Origin: Lapidilactobacillus concavus DSM 17758
Lineage (GTDB): Bacteria; Bacillota; Bacilli; Lactobacillales; Lactobacillaceae
Reading direction: 5' to 3'
DNA length: 64,000 nucleotides
Assembly: GCF_001435835.1 (NCBI RefSeq)
Contig: NZ_AZFX01000038.1
Span: 67,200 to 131,199 of the forward strand
Program-made: the position numbers and the translations under genes
In this document: piece by piece, positions 20,335-28,023 of the stretch
How positions within the stretch are numbered: position 1 is the first letter of the stretch
Layout of the letters: the number at the start of each line of letters is the position of its first letter
Notes under the pieces: generated by a model
The model's input: only the letters and a program-made list of their open reading frames with translations
The model's database searches: none
What the model was told of the DNA's origin: nothing

Positions 20335-21435
20335 TTACACGTTGAATCTAAACTCGATAATATCGCCATCTTGCACTTGATACTCTTTACCCTCTGAACG
20401 TAAGCGCCCAGCCTCACGAACAGCTTGCATACTGCCATATTGATCGAGATCTGAGAATGACACTGTTTCTGCACGGATAAAACCACGTTCAAAATCAGAA
20501 TGAATAACACCTGCAACCTGTGGTGCTTTCATGCCCTTCTTAAACGTCCATGCACGCGTTTCGGGACCGCCTGAAGTGAAGAACGTTGCAAGCCCTAAGA
20601 GTGAATATGAAGCCTTAATTAAACGATCCAGGCCTGACTCAGCGACACCCTCAGCAGCTAAAAAGTCTGCTTTATCATCATCATCTAGCTCAGCAATTTC
20701 TTCTTCGGTCTTAGCAGAAATTCCAATAGCTTCTGCGTTTTCCTTTGCAGCGTAGTCTCGAACAACTTGATAATATGGATCTGAATCTGGATCTGCCATG
20801 GCGTCTTCAGCGATATTAGCAACGTATAAGACTGGTTTAGCCGTTAGCAAGAACAGACCCTTCACAATTTTTTGCTCGTCCTCGTCAAATTCAATCGAGC
20901 GAACCGGATCACCATTTTCCAGTACTGGTTTGATTTTCTTCAAGACTTCAAATTCAGCAAGCGCCTCTTTATCTTTAGTACGAGCAATTTTTTCAACACG
21001 CTCATAACGTTTATTCACACTATCTAAATCGGCCAATACTAATTCCAGATTGATTGTTTCAATGTCATCAAGTGGATCAACCTTGCCCGTAACTGTTGTG
21101 ATGTTATCGTCGTCAAAAGCGCGAACAACATGAACGATTGCATCAACTTGACGAATATTCTCTAGAAACTTGTTACCAAGGCCTTCGCCTTTACTTGCGC
21201 CCTTAACGATGCCAGCGATATCCGTAAATTCAAAAGTCGTATGAACGATTTTTTTAGCGGGAATGATTTCATCAATTCTTGCTAATCGTGAATCAGGTAC
21301 CTCGACCATTCCCACATTAGGGTCGATCGTTGCGAAAGGATAATTCGCCATTTCGGCACCTGCTTTAGTGATTGCGTTAAATAAAGTGGACTTACCAACG
21401 TTTGGTAAACCAACAATACCAGCTGTTAATGACAT
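20335..21435 (-). CDS. ychF: Redox-regulated ATPase/GTP-binding protein YchF
   Basis: A 366-residue Obg-related P-loop protein: Walker A GLPNVGKST at 8-16, the switch region FTDIAGIVKGAS, an inserted coiled-coil helical domain, and a C-terminal TGS domain ending DGDIIEFRFNV. YchF/OLA1 proteins bind ATP in preference to GTP and associate with ribosomes. Length and all motifs are complete. Confidence 0.97.
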   Translation of the reverse strand: MSLTAGIVGLPNVGKSTLFNAITKAGAEMANYPFATIDPNVGMVEVPDSRLARIDEIIPAKKIVHTTFEFTDIAGIVKGASKGEGLGNKFLENIRQVDAIVHVVRAFDDDNITTVTGKVDPLDDIETINLELVLADLDSVNKRYERVEKIARTKDKEALAEFEVLKKIKPVLENGDPVRSIEFDEDEQKIVKGLFLLTAKPVLYVANIAEDAMADPDSDPYYQVVRDYAAKENAEAIGISAKTEEEIAELDDDDKADFLAAEGVAESGLDRLIKASYSLLGLATFFTSGGPETRAWTFKKGMKAPQVAGVIHSDFERGFIRAETVSFSDLDQYGSMQAVREAGRLRSEGKEYQVQDGDIIEFRFNV

Positions 21436-21507
21436 GATAAACTTCCTTTTTATTTATTTTATGCTCAATCATCCTGATTAATTCCGGTTAGTCATTCTCA
21501 ACCGTGA

Positions 21508-21750
21508 TTATCTCGGTCGTTTAATTTCATCGACGGTCAAATATTCTTTTTCTTCAGCCGGATCAACTTCAGCAGCAGACTTCAGTAGCTTCTTCATTTT
21601 CTTAGTAAAATCACGTCGTGTCAGCATGACCAAGTGCCCACAACCCATGCATCTAATTTTAATATCAGCACCCAGACGAACCACTTCCCAGCGATTCTCG
21701 CCGCATGCATGCGGCTTTTTCATTTGCACTAAATCACCAAGCTCAAACAT
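21508..21750 (-). CDS. DUF951 family small protein
   Basis: An 80-residue protein beginning MFELGDLVQMKKPHACG. It carries paired cysteines (HACG and RCMGCGH), a likely small zinc-binding fold, and is typical of DUF951/YyzM, encoded between parB and ychF in many Firmicutes. The ATG at 21750 is used because AGGAGG lies just upstream; the frame opens nine codons earlier without such a site. The function is unknown. Confidence 0.9.
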   Translation of the reverse strand: MFELGDLVQMKKPHACGENRWEVVRLGADIKIRCMGCGHLVMLTRRDFTKKMKKLLKSAAEVDPAEEKEYLTVDEIKRPR

Positions 21751-21817
21751 GGCTACCTCCTCTACCTCTAAGCGCAACGAGCTAATTAATCTCGTTGCCT
21801 TGACTCGTCAACTTCAA

Positions 21818-22690
21818 TTAATCAATTTCAATATTTAGAACGTCGAGTAAACGATTCAAGTCCCGAACTGAAGTGTATTTGATTTCAATTTTACCTGCGC
21901 CACGCTTATTCGCACTAACCTTTACCTTGGTCGCTAACTTGTCAATCAACGCATTTTCTGTCGCAGTTAGATAAGCTGATTTAACAGGCTGCTTAGTCTT
22001 TGTCTTTGGTTTATCAGCGTTCAATTGCAACACATATTGTTCCAATTGACGAACCGTCATGCCATCACTAATTGCCTTTTCGGCCACGGTATCGATTTCT
22101 TCTTTGTTTTTCAGGCTCAACAAAGTTCTCGCTTGTGCCATCGAAAGTTTACCCGTTTGCAAATATTTCTTCGTGACATCCGGCAAGGTCAACAATCTGA
22201 GATAATTGGCAATATAAGGTCGACTCTTGCCGATTCGTTCAGAAACTTCTGCCTGAGTCAAACTCAATTTTTGAATTAGTGTCTGATAAGCTTCAGCTTC
22301 CTCAAGTGGTGTCAAATCTTCACGCTGTAAATTTTCAAGAACAGCAATTTCCATCATTCTTTGTTCGTCGATTTCTCTGACGATTGCGGGGATGGTCTCC
22401 TTACCCGCAATTTTACTTGCGCGGAAGCGACGTTCACCAGCAATGATTTCGTAGCCATTCAAGCTCTTACGAACAATAATTGGTTGAAAAACACCACTCT
22501 GACGAATAGAATCCGCCAATTCTTGCAGTGCGGTTTCATCGAATGTCTTGCGTGGTTGATAAGGATTAGGACGAATATCGGTGAGTGCTAGCTCTTCAAC
22601 GACTTCTTGATCATTATTTGCGGATTCAAAATCGGAAAAGATAGCGTCAATGCCACGACCAAGTCCTTTTGAATTTTTATTTATCGCCAT
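21818..22690 (-). CDS. parB: Chromosome-partitioning protein ParB (Spo0J)
   Basis: A 290-residue ParB: an N-terminal CTPase/ParB domain with the GERRFRASK motif, a central helix-turn-helix (TQAEVSERIGKSRPYIANYLRLL) that reads parS, and a C-terminal dimer domain ending VLNIEID. It loads onto parS near oriC and works with ParA and SMC in origin segregation. Its first codons overlap the end of parA by 14 bases. The N-terminus MAINKNSKGLGRGIDAIF is typical of Spo0J. Confidence 0.96.
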   Translation of the reverse strand: MAINKNSKGLGRGIDAIFSDFESANNDQEVVEELALTDIRPNPYQPRKTFDETALQELADSIRQSGVFQPIIVRKSLNGYEIIAGERRFRASKIAGKETIPAIVREIDEQRMMEIAVLENLQREDLTPLEEAEAYQTLIQKLSLTQAEVSERIGKSRPYIANYLRLLTLPDVTKKYLQTGKLSMAQARTLLSLKNKEEIDTVAEKAISDGMTVRQLEQYVLQLNADKPKTKTKQPVKSAYLTATENALIDKLATKVKVSANKRGAGKIEIKYTSVRDLNRLLDVLNIEID

Positions 22691-23447
22691 TAGCCTTCAT
22701 AACCTCCTTTGCCAAAGACTCATACACTTCAGCACCACGTGACTTACGATCATAGTCGATGATTGGCAAGCCATAACTTGGTGCCTCTGCCAATCTTGTA
22801 ATTCGTGGAATGACCGTCTCATAAACACGATCACGGAAAGTTTTGCGTACTTCTTCAATGACTTCAGCACCGAGATTAGTTCGAGCATCATACATCGTCA
22901 AAAGCACACCTTCAATACTTAGTTCAGCGTTAAAATGTTTCTGCACTAAACGAACAGTGTTCAACAATTGGCTGAGCCCCTCAAGTGCATAGTACTCACT
23001 CTGAACAGGAATGATTATCGAATCACTTGCAGTAAATGCATTGATTGATAATTGACCCAATGATGGCGGGCAATCGATTAAAACATAATCATATTGTGCC
23101 TTGACGCCTGCAAGCCCATTTAACAAACGTTGCTCGCGAGCAGTCTGGGTGGTCAGCTCAATTTCAGCACCCGCTAATTGAATCGTCGCTGGAACGATGT
23201 CGAGATGAACGCGCTTAGTGTGATAGATTGCTGCCTTCATTGGCAGTTCATTGATCAATACGTCATAAATATCTTTAGAAACATCTGACTTTTTAATTCC
23301 AAAGCCACTGGTTGCGTTGCCCTGTGGGTCGCTATCAACAATCAAAACGCGTTTACCAGCTTCGTTCAAGCAAGCTGCAAGATTGATTGTTGTCGTTGTT
23401 TTACCAACGCCACCTTTTTGATTCGCAATCGATATTACCTTGACCAT
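22677..23447 (-). CDS. parA: Chromosome-partitioning ATPase ParA (Soj)
   Basis: A 256-residue ParA/MinD-like ATPase with the deviant Walker A KGGVGKTTT near residues 11-19, the A' segment LIVDSDPQGN and Walker B YVLIDCPPSLG. With ParB it moves replication origins and, in relatives, influences DnaA. It overlaps parB downstream and shares its first base with the end of noc, so noc-parA-parB form one tightly packed unit. Confidence 0.97.
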   Translation of the reverse strand: MVKVISIANQKGGVGKTTTTINLAACLNEAGKRVLIVDSDPQGNATSGFGIKKSDVSKDIYDVLINELPMKAAIYHTKRVHLDIVPATIQLAGAEIELTTQTAREQRLLNGLAGVKAQYDYVLIDCPPSLGQLSINAFTASDSIIIPVQSEYYALEGLSQLLNTVRLVQKHFNAELSIEGVLLTMYDARTNLGAEVIEEVRKTFRDRVYETVIPRITRLAEAPSYGLPIIDYDRKSRGAEVYESLAKEVMKANGDK

Positions 23448-24384
23448 TAGTTCTCCTCTTTGCTTTCTGATGTCGCGTCACCAATCGCAACATCGATCAT
23501 AATCGTATAATGATCTGCTGTTTTTTGTTCGGTGTAATGAACCTGATGACCTGCGGATTCGATTTTTTTAAGTGATTGTTTAATTTGGTTCGCTGCCAGA
23601 GCCAACGAAACCGTTCGCTCTGAATTTTTCCGACGCTTCTTGGCGGCATTCTTCTTTTTTTGAGGTGTTGCTGCTGGCGTTTCTTCTGCCGGAGCCGGCG
23701 TATCGCCATCCGATTCACTGAGTTGGGCAATCAGATGATCTGTCTGACTGACCGTTAAGTGATCTGACAAAATTCGTTTGAAGACGATTGCCTGCGTAAT
23801 TTCGTCGAGTGCTAAAAGAGCTCGACCATGTCTAGCCGTTATTTTCCCATCAACGATTGCTTCCTGTGCTTCTTGAGGCAGCTTCAGTAAACGTAATTGA
23901 TTCGCCAAATAGGATTGACTCTTACCTAATCGCTGTGCTAACTGCGCCTGGGTAACTGGTGTTGACCGTAATAAATTTTGGTAAGCCGTCGCTTCATCAA
24001 TCGGATTTAAATCCTCTCGTTGTAAGTTTTCAATCACTGCCATTTCGGCAGACTCACGATTCGTCATCTGCTCAACAATTGCGGAGATTTCCGCCCAACC
24101 TAGCGATTGAACTGCTCGATACCGCCGTTCACCCGCAATAATCTCATAATGATTGGGCTCATACTCGCGTAATACGATTGGCTGTAATAATCCGTGAGCG
24201 GCAATTGTCTGCGCAAGTTCGTTGATTGATGATTCTGCGAACTGACGACGTGGCTGGAAACGATTTGGCACAATTTGTAGAATAGGAATCTGTCGAATAT
24301 CCTTTTGCACAGATTCAGCTGCAGACTTTTTTTTTCAGGCTGCATTTCGCCATCAGTTATCTCATTTTGATTGAAGAAAGCCAT
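23447..24384 (-). CDS. noc: Nucleoid occlusion protein Noc, reading frame interrupted in a poly-A tract
   Basis: ParB-family protein with the GERRYRAVQ motif and a helix-turn-helix (TQAQLAQRLGKSQSYLANQLRLL). Its place directly upstream of parA-parB and after rsmG identifies Noc, which in relatives binds DNA and the membrane to block division over the nucleoid. The natural start is ATG 24384 (GGGAGG upstream, MAFFNQNEITDGEMQPEKK...), but a run of nine A (24327-24335) shifts the frame; ten A would join it to the body. As read, the body can begin only at GTG 24310. The missing piece includes the N-terminus used for membrane targeting in relatives. An assembly error, transcriptional slippage and real mutation are all possible. 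Confidence 0.85.
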
Positions 24385-24397
24385 TTTGAATCCTCCC

Positions 24398-25138
24398 TTA
24401 CTTCAATAGCTCACCAAGTAATGGTGACTTGGTGATTGTTCCTGGTTTGCGTGGATATGTTTTAGGTGTTTCTTTAGTTTTTTTGACGATAATAATCACA
24501 CGCTGATCATTCGTCTGTGGGAGCGTTAGTTCCACAGTACGAACAAGCTTCCCGCCCAAAATATTGAGCGCATGCGCAGACTGTGCCAGCTCCTCGCTGC
24601 CTTTGCTACCCTTCATTGCAACAAAATAGCCGCCCTTTTCAACGAGAGGTAAACAAAGTTCCGCTAGGACTGGTAAACTAGCCACTGCCCGTGCTGTAAC
24701 GACGTTATAGCTCTGGCGATGTTCGGAGCGCTTATTCCCAAAGTCTTCTGCACGAGCATGATAAAACGCAACACCTTCTAAATCGAGCTGCGTTGCTAAT
24801 TCTTGCAAAAATTTGATGCGCTTATTTAATGAGTCAACGATACTGACCTGCAGTTGCGGAAAGACGATTTTATTCGGAATCGAAGGAAATCCGGCCCCTG
24901 CGCCAACATCTAAAAGTGACCAAGCTTCCGTTTGCAGCTCAGGCAATGCGAATGCTAAAGTCAATGAATCATAAAAGTGTTTCAAATAAACGTCATCTTT
25001 GGCTGTAATGGCGGTTAAATTAACAACTTTATTCGTTTCAACGAGCAATTCATAATAAGTCATAAACTGCTTTTTTTGCATTTCAGTCAGCGAGATTCCT
25101 TGACTTGCTAACTGTTGATAAAATTGATCTGGTGACAT
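24398..25138 (-). CDS. rsmG: 16S rRNA (guanine527-N7)-methyltransferase RsmG/GidB
   Basis: A 246-residue class I SAM-dependent methyltransferase: the SAM loop LLDVGAGAGFPSIP, then the TARAVASLPVLAEL segment, match RsmG. It modifies G527 of 16S rRNA. The ATG at 25138 (GAGG six bases upstream) is preferred; the frame stays open 15 codons further through a parS-like inverted repeat. The basic C-terminal extension (KKTKETPKTYPRKPG) is the usual one. It is 13 bp upstream of noc. Confidence 0.95.
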   Translation of the reverse strand: MSPDQFYQQLASQGISLTEMQKKQFMTYYELLVETNKVVNLTAITAKDDVYLKHFYDSLTLAFALPELQTEAWSLLDVGAGAGFPSIPNKIVFPQLQVSIVDSLNKRIKFLQELATQLDLEGVAFYHARAEDFGNKRSEHRQSYNVVTARAVASLPVLAELCLPLVEKGGYFVAMKGSKGSEELAQSAHALNILGGKLVRTVELTLPQTNDQRVIIIVKKTKETPKTYPRKPGTITKSPLLGELLK

Positions 25139-25157
25139 TTCAAACCTCACGTTCTTC

Positions 25158-25179
25158 GTGAAACAACCATTTGTTTCAC
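25158..25179. promoter_or_regulatory. parS-like inverted repeat upstream of rsmG
   Basis: GTGAAACAA and TTGTTTCAC are separated by CCAT. Both halves match parS half-sites (TGTTTCAC and GTGAAACA), but in reversed order. The right half preceded by CGTTCTTC also gives a 16-mer matching the parS consensus at about 13 of 16 positions. ParB binding is plausible but not proven. Confidence 0.5.
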
Positions 25180-25276
25180 GCACTGCTTTTACTTTAACGA
25201 AATTTTAGTCGTTTTGCAACCTCATAACCCGTTATTTCCGACAAAAATTTCAGTGGATTTTTTATTCTTGAATGAT

Positions 25277-25306
25277 AAAAAGACAACCAAAATTCGGCTG
25301 TCTTTT
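25277..25306 (-). terminator. Rho-independent terminator of the MFS gene
   Basis: On the minus strand AAGACAGCC pairs with GGTTGTCTT (one G-U) and TTTTTAT follows, between the MFS stop and rsmG. Confidence 0.88.
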
Positions 25307-25338
25307 AACTTCAACGTTGCGTTGAAAATGTGTCATGC

Positions 25339-26568
25339 TTATTTTTGATACTTCTGCAATTCTGCTCGTCGATATTTCGCCATCGACAACACAAACGCAA
25401 ATCCCACTACGATATTTAATAGACCTGTGCCTAAAAAAATCCATTTAATATTAATAACATCTGCTAATGGCCCAAACATTAAAGTACCAATTGGGGTAGT
25501 CGCGCCAACAAAAATGCCAAACACGGAAAAAACACGGCCCATGTAATCATTCTCCACATTTTCTTGGATCAACGTGGTATCTGCAGTTGGTAACAAGGGA
25601 AAAATCAGGCCACCAAGCGCCATGATAATACAGTACCACCAAATCGTTGGTGCAAATCCGATGATCCCAAAAATCAAGCCACAGGCCACCATGACTAACG
25701 AAATTGCGCCCACTTTATCCTTGATCACCTTGCGCATGGCAACGAGCATGCCACCAACAACTGAACCAAGTGACCAGGCAACCTCAGACCAGGTCAAAAA
25801 TGCCACGTTGTTGCCATAAGCACGTTCAACAAATACGGGTGACAAGACGCTCGCCGGTGCGAGGAGGATAAAGAACGCGCCATAGGCAATCATCAGCCCA
25901 AGAATCAGCGGACGAGCACGAACGTATTTCAAGCCTGCTGCCATCTCTTGCAGCACACCCGTTTGTGCGACGCGCCGTTGACGTGGTGCGAGTTTGATCA
26001 ATCCGGTCATTGAAATACCAATGATTGCGGTGACGACATCTAGTCCAAAGGCAAACCGCAAATCAAAATTTGCTAAAATCACACCTCCCATTGCGGGCGC
26101 CATCAGTTGTGAGAACGAACCCAAGGTATTGTAGATACCGTTGATGCGACTCAGATTATTTTGCGGAACAATATCCGCGACCATCGCGTTCACTGAAGGC
26201 GACTGAATCCCATTACCGGCAGATCGGACAGCCAACAGAATGAGCAAGAGCCAGAGGTTGCGAATTCCCATTGCAAACAAAACCGCCATCAGTAAGGTAA
26301 CCAGCGCAATACCGAAGTCTGCCGCCATTGCCAAATATTTACGACTATAACGATCTGCCCAAACGCCAGCCCACAAAGAAATGATGACCGATGGAATCGT
26401 ATTCGCTAACGTTGCATAAGTGACCCAAATTCCCGACCCCGTTCGAAGTGTGATGTACCAAACCACCGCAAAGCCACTGACCATTGATCCAAACATTGAA
26501 ATCGTCTGACTCGTTAATAACAAAGTAATCCAGTGTTGCCAATTTTGGTATTTTTTTATATCTTCCAT
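25339..26568 (-). CDS. MFS drug efflux transporter (DHA3/macrolide-efflux type)
   Basis: About 409 residues with twelve predicted membrane segments. The opening (WITLLLTSQTISMFGSMVSGFAVVWYIT) and the loop DRYSRK after helix 2 are typical of the DHA3 branch, which includes macrolide exporters such as MefA. Transport is probably proton-driven; the substrate is unknown. The ATG at 26568 has a modest GGAAGA site; upstream in-frame starts lie within the leader region. Expression appears to be controlled by a 28-codon leader peptide and an attenuator terminator upstream. Confidence 0.9.
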   Translation of the reverse strand: MEDIKKYQNWQHWITLLLTSQTISMFGSMVSGFAVVWYITLRTGSGIWVTYATLANTIPSVIISLWAGVWADRYSRKYLAMAADFGIALVTLLMAVLFAMGIRNLWLLLILLAVRSAGNGIQSPSVNAMVADIVPQNNLSRINGIYNTLGSFSQLMAPAMGGVILANFDLRFAFGLDVVTAIIGISMTGLIKLAPRQRRVAQTGVLQEMAAGLKYVRARPLILGLMIAYGAFFILLAPASVLSPVFVERAYGNNVAFLTWSEVAWSLGSVVGGMLVAMRKVIKDKVGAISLVMVACGLIFGIIGFAPTIWWYCIIMALGGLIFPLLPTADTTLIQENVENDYMGRVFSVFGIFVGATTPIGTLMFGPLADVINIKWIFLGTGLLNIVVGFAFVLSMAKYRRAELQKYQK

Positions 26569-26638
26569 TTTATCTTCCAATCTATGATCTATGATTGACC
26601 AGTTCTCTTTTTGTGACTTATTTCTGCACACACGCCAC

Positions 26639-26670
26639 AAAAAAAGACTAGCCAGAATTAAGGCTAGTCT
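26639..26670 (-). promoter_or_regulatory. Attenuator terminator in the MFS leader
   Basis: On the minus strand AGACTAGCC pairs perfectly with GGCTAGTCT over an eight-base loop and is followed by seven T. It lies after the leader ORF and 70 bp before the MFS start. An upstream GGGCTA (26691-26696) can pair with TAGCCT (26661-26666) and would break the terminator. A third hairpin (26694-26712, CTTGACA/TGTCGGG) overlaps that antiterminator strand. Confidence 0.8.
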
Positions 26671-26713
26671 TCTCTCATCATTTAATCCGTTAGCCCGACA
26701 ATTATTGTCAAGG

Positions 26714-26800
26714 TTAATTCGTGGTAAGAGGGGAAATCCATGCCTTAAAAATGCGATGTGAAAAAGTGAATTGTTGTGCTAAAAATGTTCGCTTCGTCAT
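26714..26800 (-). CDS. 28-residue leader peptide of the MFS gene
   Basis: A small ORF starting ATG at 26800 with AAGAAGGGAAATTT upstream and ending TAA at 26714. The peptide begins MTKRTFLAQQ and ends WISPLTTN. It starts about 38 nt after a predicted promoter start point and ends at the base of the first attenuator hairpin. The position is that of leader peptides which govern antibiotic-inducible genes by ribosome stalling. No known leader peptide was recognised, and function is inferred from layout only. Confidence 0.7.
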   Translation of the reverse strand: MTKRTFLAQQFTFSHRIFKAWISPLTTN

Positions 26801-26844
26801 AAATTTCCCTTCTTTCTACATTTTGTTTGGTGCCAAGTTACTTT

Positions 26845-26873
26845 AAGATACCATGAACTTGTGTTTCTGACAA
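26845..26873 (-). promoter_or_regulatory. Promoter of the MFS leader
   Basis: On the minus strand TTGTCA (26868-26873) and TATCTT (26845-26850) are 17 bp apart, giving a start near 26838 and a leader of about 270 nt. Confidence 0.7.
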
Positions 26874-27032
26874 GTACTCATCCATGACAGCCCTTAATCT
26901 AAGGTTTACCCGATACATAAAATATTCTGAAGATAGGCAATTAATGTTATGATAAAAAGGCATCTACATGATTCGATGATCGTTTACTTATGTCATTGAA
27001 TGACTCATTGAAAAACTTCGGAGGCCATTATT

Positions 27033-27281
27033 ATGGGCATGCGTTCAACTCACAAACCATCAGATTATTGGTCAACTCCCGCGCAGGGGATACCAGATTT
27101 TGAATCAATGTTCCGCAAATCAACGGCAACTAAGAGCCCGTTAACAACCGAAGCAAGAATCTACATTCACTTGTTGGCCACGAGTTACCATCTTACAAAT
27201 CGCGAAATCCAAGCAAAACTAACTACAGAATACCAACAAACTATCAGTCTTTCCACGATTAAAAGATACGCAAAACAATAG
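27033..27281 (+). CDS. Small hypothetical protein with helix-turn-helix-like C-terminus
   Basis: An 82-residue product starting at ATG 27033 with GGAGG eight bases upstream; the third codon is also ATG. The N-terminal 35 residues look unstructured. The rest (TEARIYIHLLATSYHLTNREIQAKLTTE in part) looks helical and ends in a segment (ISLSTIKRYAKQ) like the recognition helix of a small HTH domain. I do not recognise the family. It stands alone and is followed by a shared terminator. A remnant of a transposase or regulator is possible but not shown. Confidence 0.6.
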   Translation: MGMRSTHKPSDYWSTPAQGIPDFESMFRKSTATKSPLTTEARIYIHLLATSYHLTNREIQAKLTTEYQQTISLSTIKRYAKQ

Positions 27282-27322
27282 CAAATCCCTTGAATGCTGA
27301 TTTATTCCACCTCAAAAATCCA

Positions 27323-27363
27323 AAAAGAAGTCATCGCAAAGAATTTTTGCAATGACTTCTTTT
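27323..27363. terminator. Bidirectional terminator between the small HTH-like gene and TetR
   Basis: AAAAGAAGTCAT.GCAAA pairs with TTTTGCAATGACTTCTTTT over a four-base loop. The A and T flanks serve both converging genes. Confidence 0.92.
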
Positions 27364-27369
27364 GATTGG

Positions 27370-28014
27370 TTACTCTGCCATAAATCCATGTTCGAAAATT
27401 CTTAGATAACGAGCAAGTGTTTCAATTAGTTCATCCATCTCTTCAACACGATCCATCTTTGGATGCGCCAGCAAATATTGTTGAATCTTCGTCGCATAAC
27501 TATCTTCGAGCATCGTCAACATTTCGTAGACATCTTCTTTGCGGACACCCGGTTTTAATTTTAGTCGATCTAAAACAGGCATTGACAACTGATTGCGCAA
27601 ATCTAAATTATTCATCAGTCCCTTTTGCATAAATTCGCGGGCTTCTTCAGGCAGTTGCTTGATACGAACATAGGCATCTAGAAGCACTTTGAACTCCACT
27701 TGATAAGTTAGTTGGAGTTTAATTTTGTACTGCGTTGCGTTAACGACCATCGCCACTAAATCTTCTGAGTCTTGCCAGACATGGAGATCTGCCACCGCCA
27801 TCACACGCGCCGCAGCTTCTTTTAGCACAACGAAATAAAGGTGTGCCTTACTCTGGTAATATTTAAACACCAGACCTTTCGACACGGCCGCTTTCTCCGC
27901 GATGTCTTCAATTCGTGTTTGATGATAACCATGAGCCGCGAATTCTGCCATTGATTCATCAATAATACGTTTTTCTTTTTCGGGGTCTCGTGCCAATCTT
28001 CCGACTTTTTTCAT
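27370..28014 (-). CDS. TetR-family repressor of the adjacent ABC exporter
   Basis: A 214-residue TetR protein: an N-terminal HTH (FAAHGYHQTRIEDIAEKAAVSKGLVFKYYQSK) and a helical ligand domain. It is the last gene of an operon with an ABC ATPase and permease, nine bases after the permease stop. Two tandem palindromes of TetR operator type overlap the operon promoter at 30637-30665, so negative autoregulation relieved by an exported compound is likely. The ligand is unknown. Confidence 0.9.
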   Translation of the reverse strand: MKKVGRLARDPEKEKRIIDESMAEFAAHGYHQTRIEDIAEKAAVSKGLVFKYYQSKAHLYFVVLKEAAARVMAVADLHVWQDSEDLVAMVVNATQYKIKLQLTYQVEFKVLLDAYVRIKQLPEEAREFMQKGLMNNLDLRNQLSMPVLDRLKLKPGVRKEDVYEMLTMLEDSYATKIQQYLLAHPKMDRVEEMDELIETLARYLRIFEHGFMAE

Positions 28015-28023
28015 TTGCTCATC

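Noticed and set aside
27033..27281. Phage or transposon regulator
   Set aside because: The HTH-like end is too weak to name a mobile-element family, and no neighbouring mobile genes support it.
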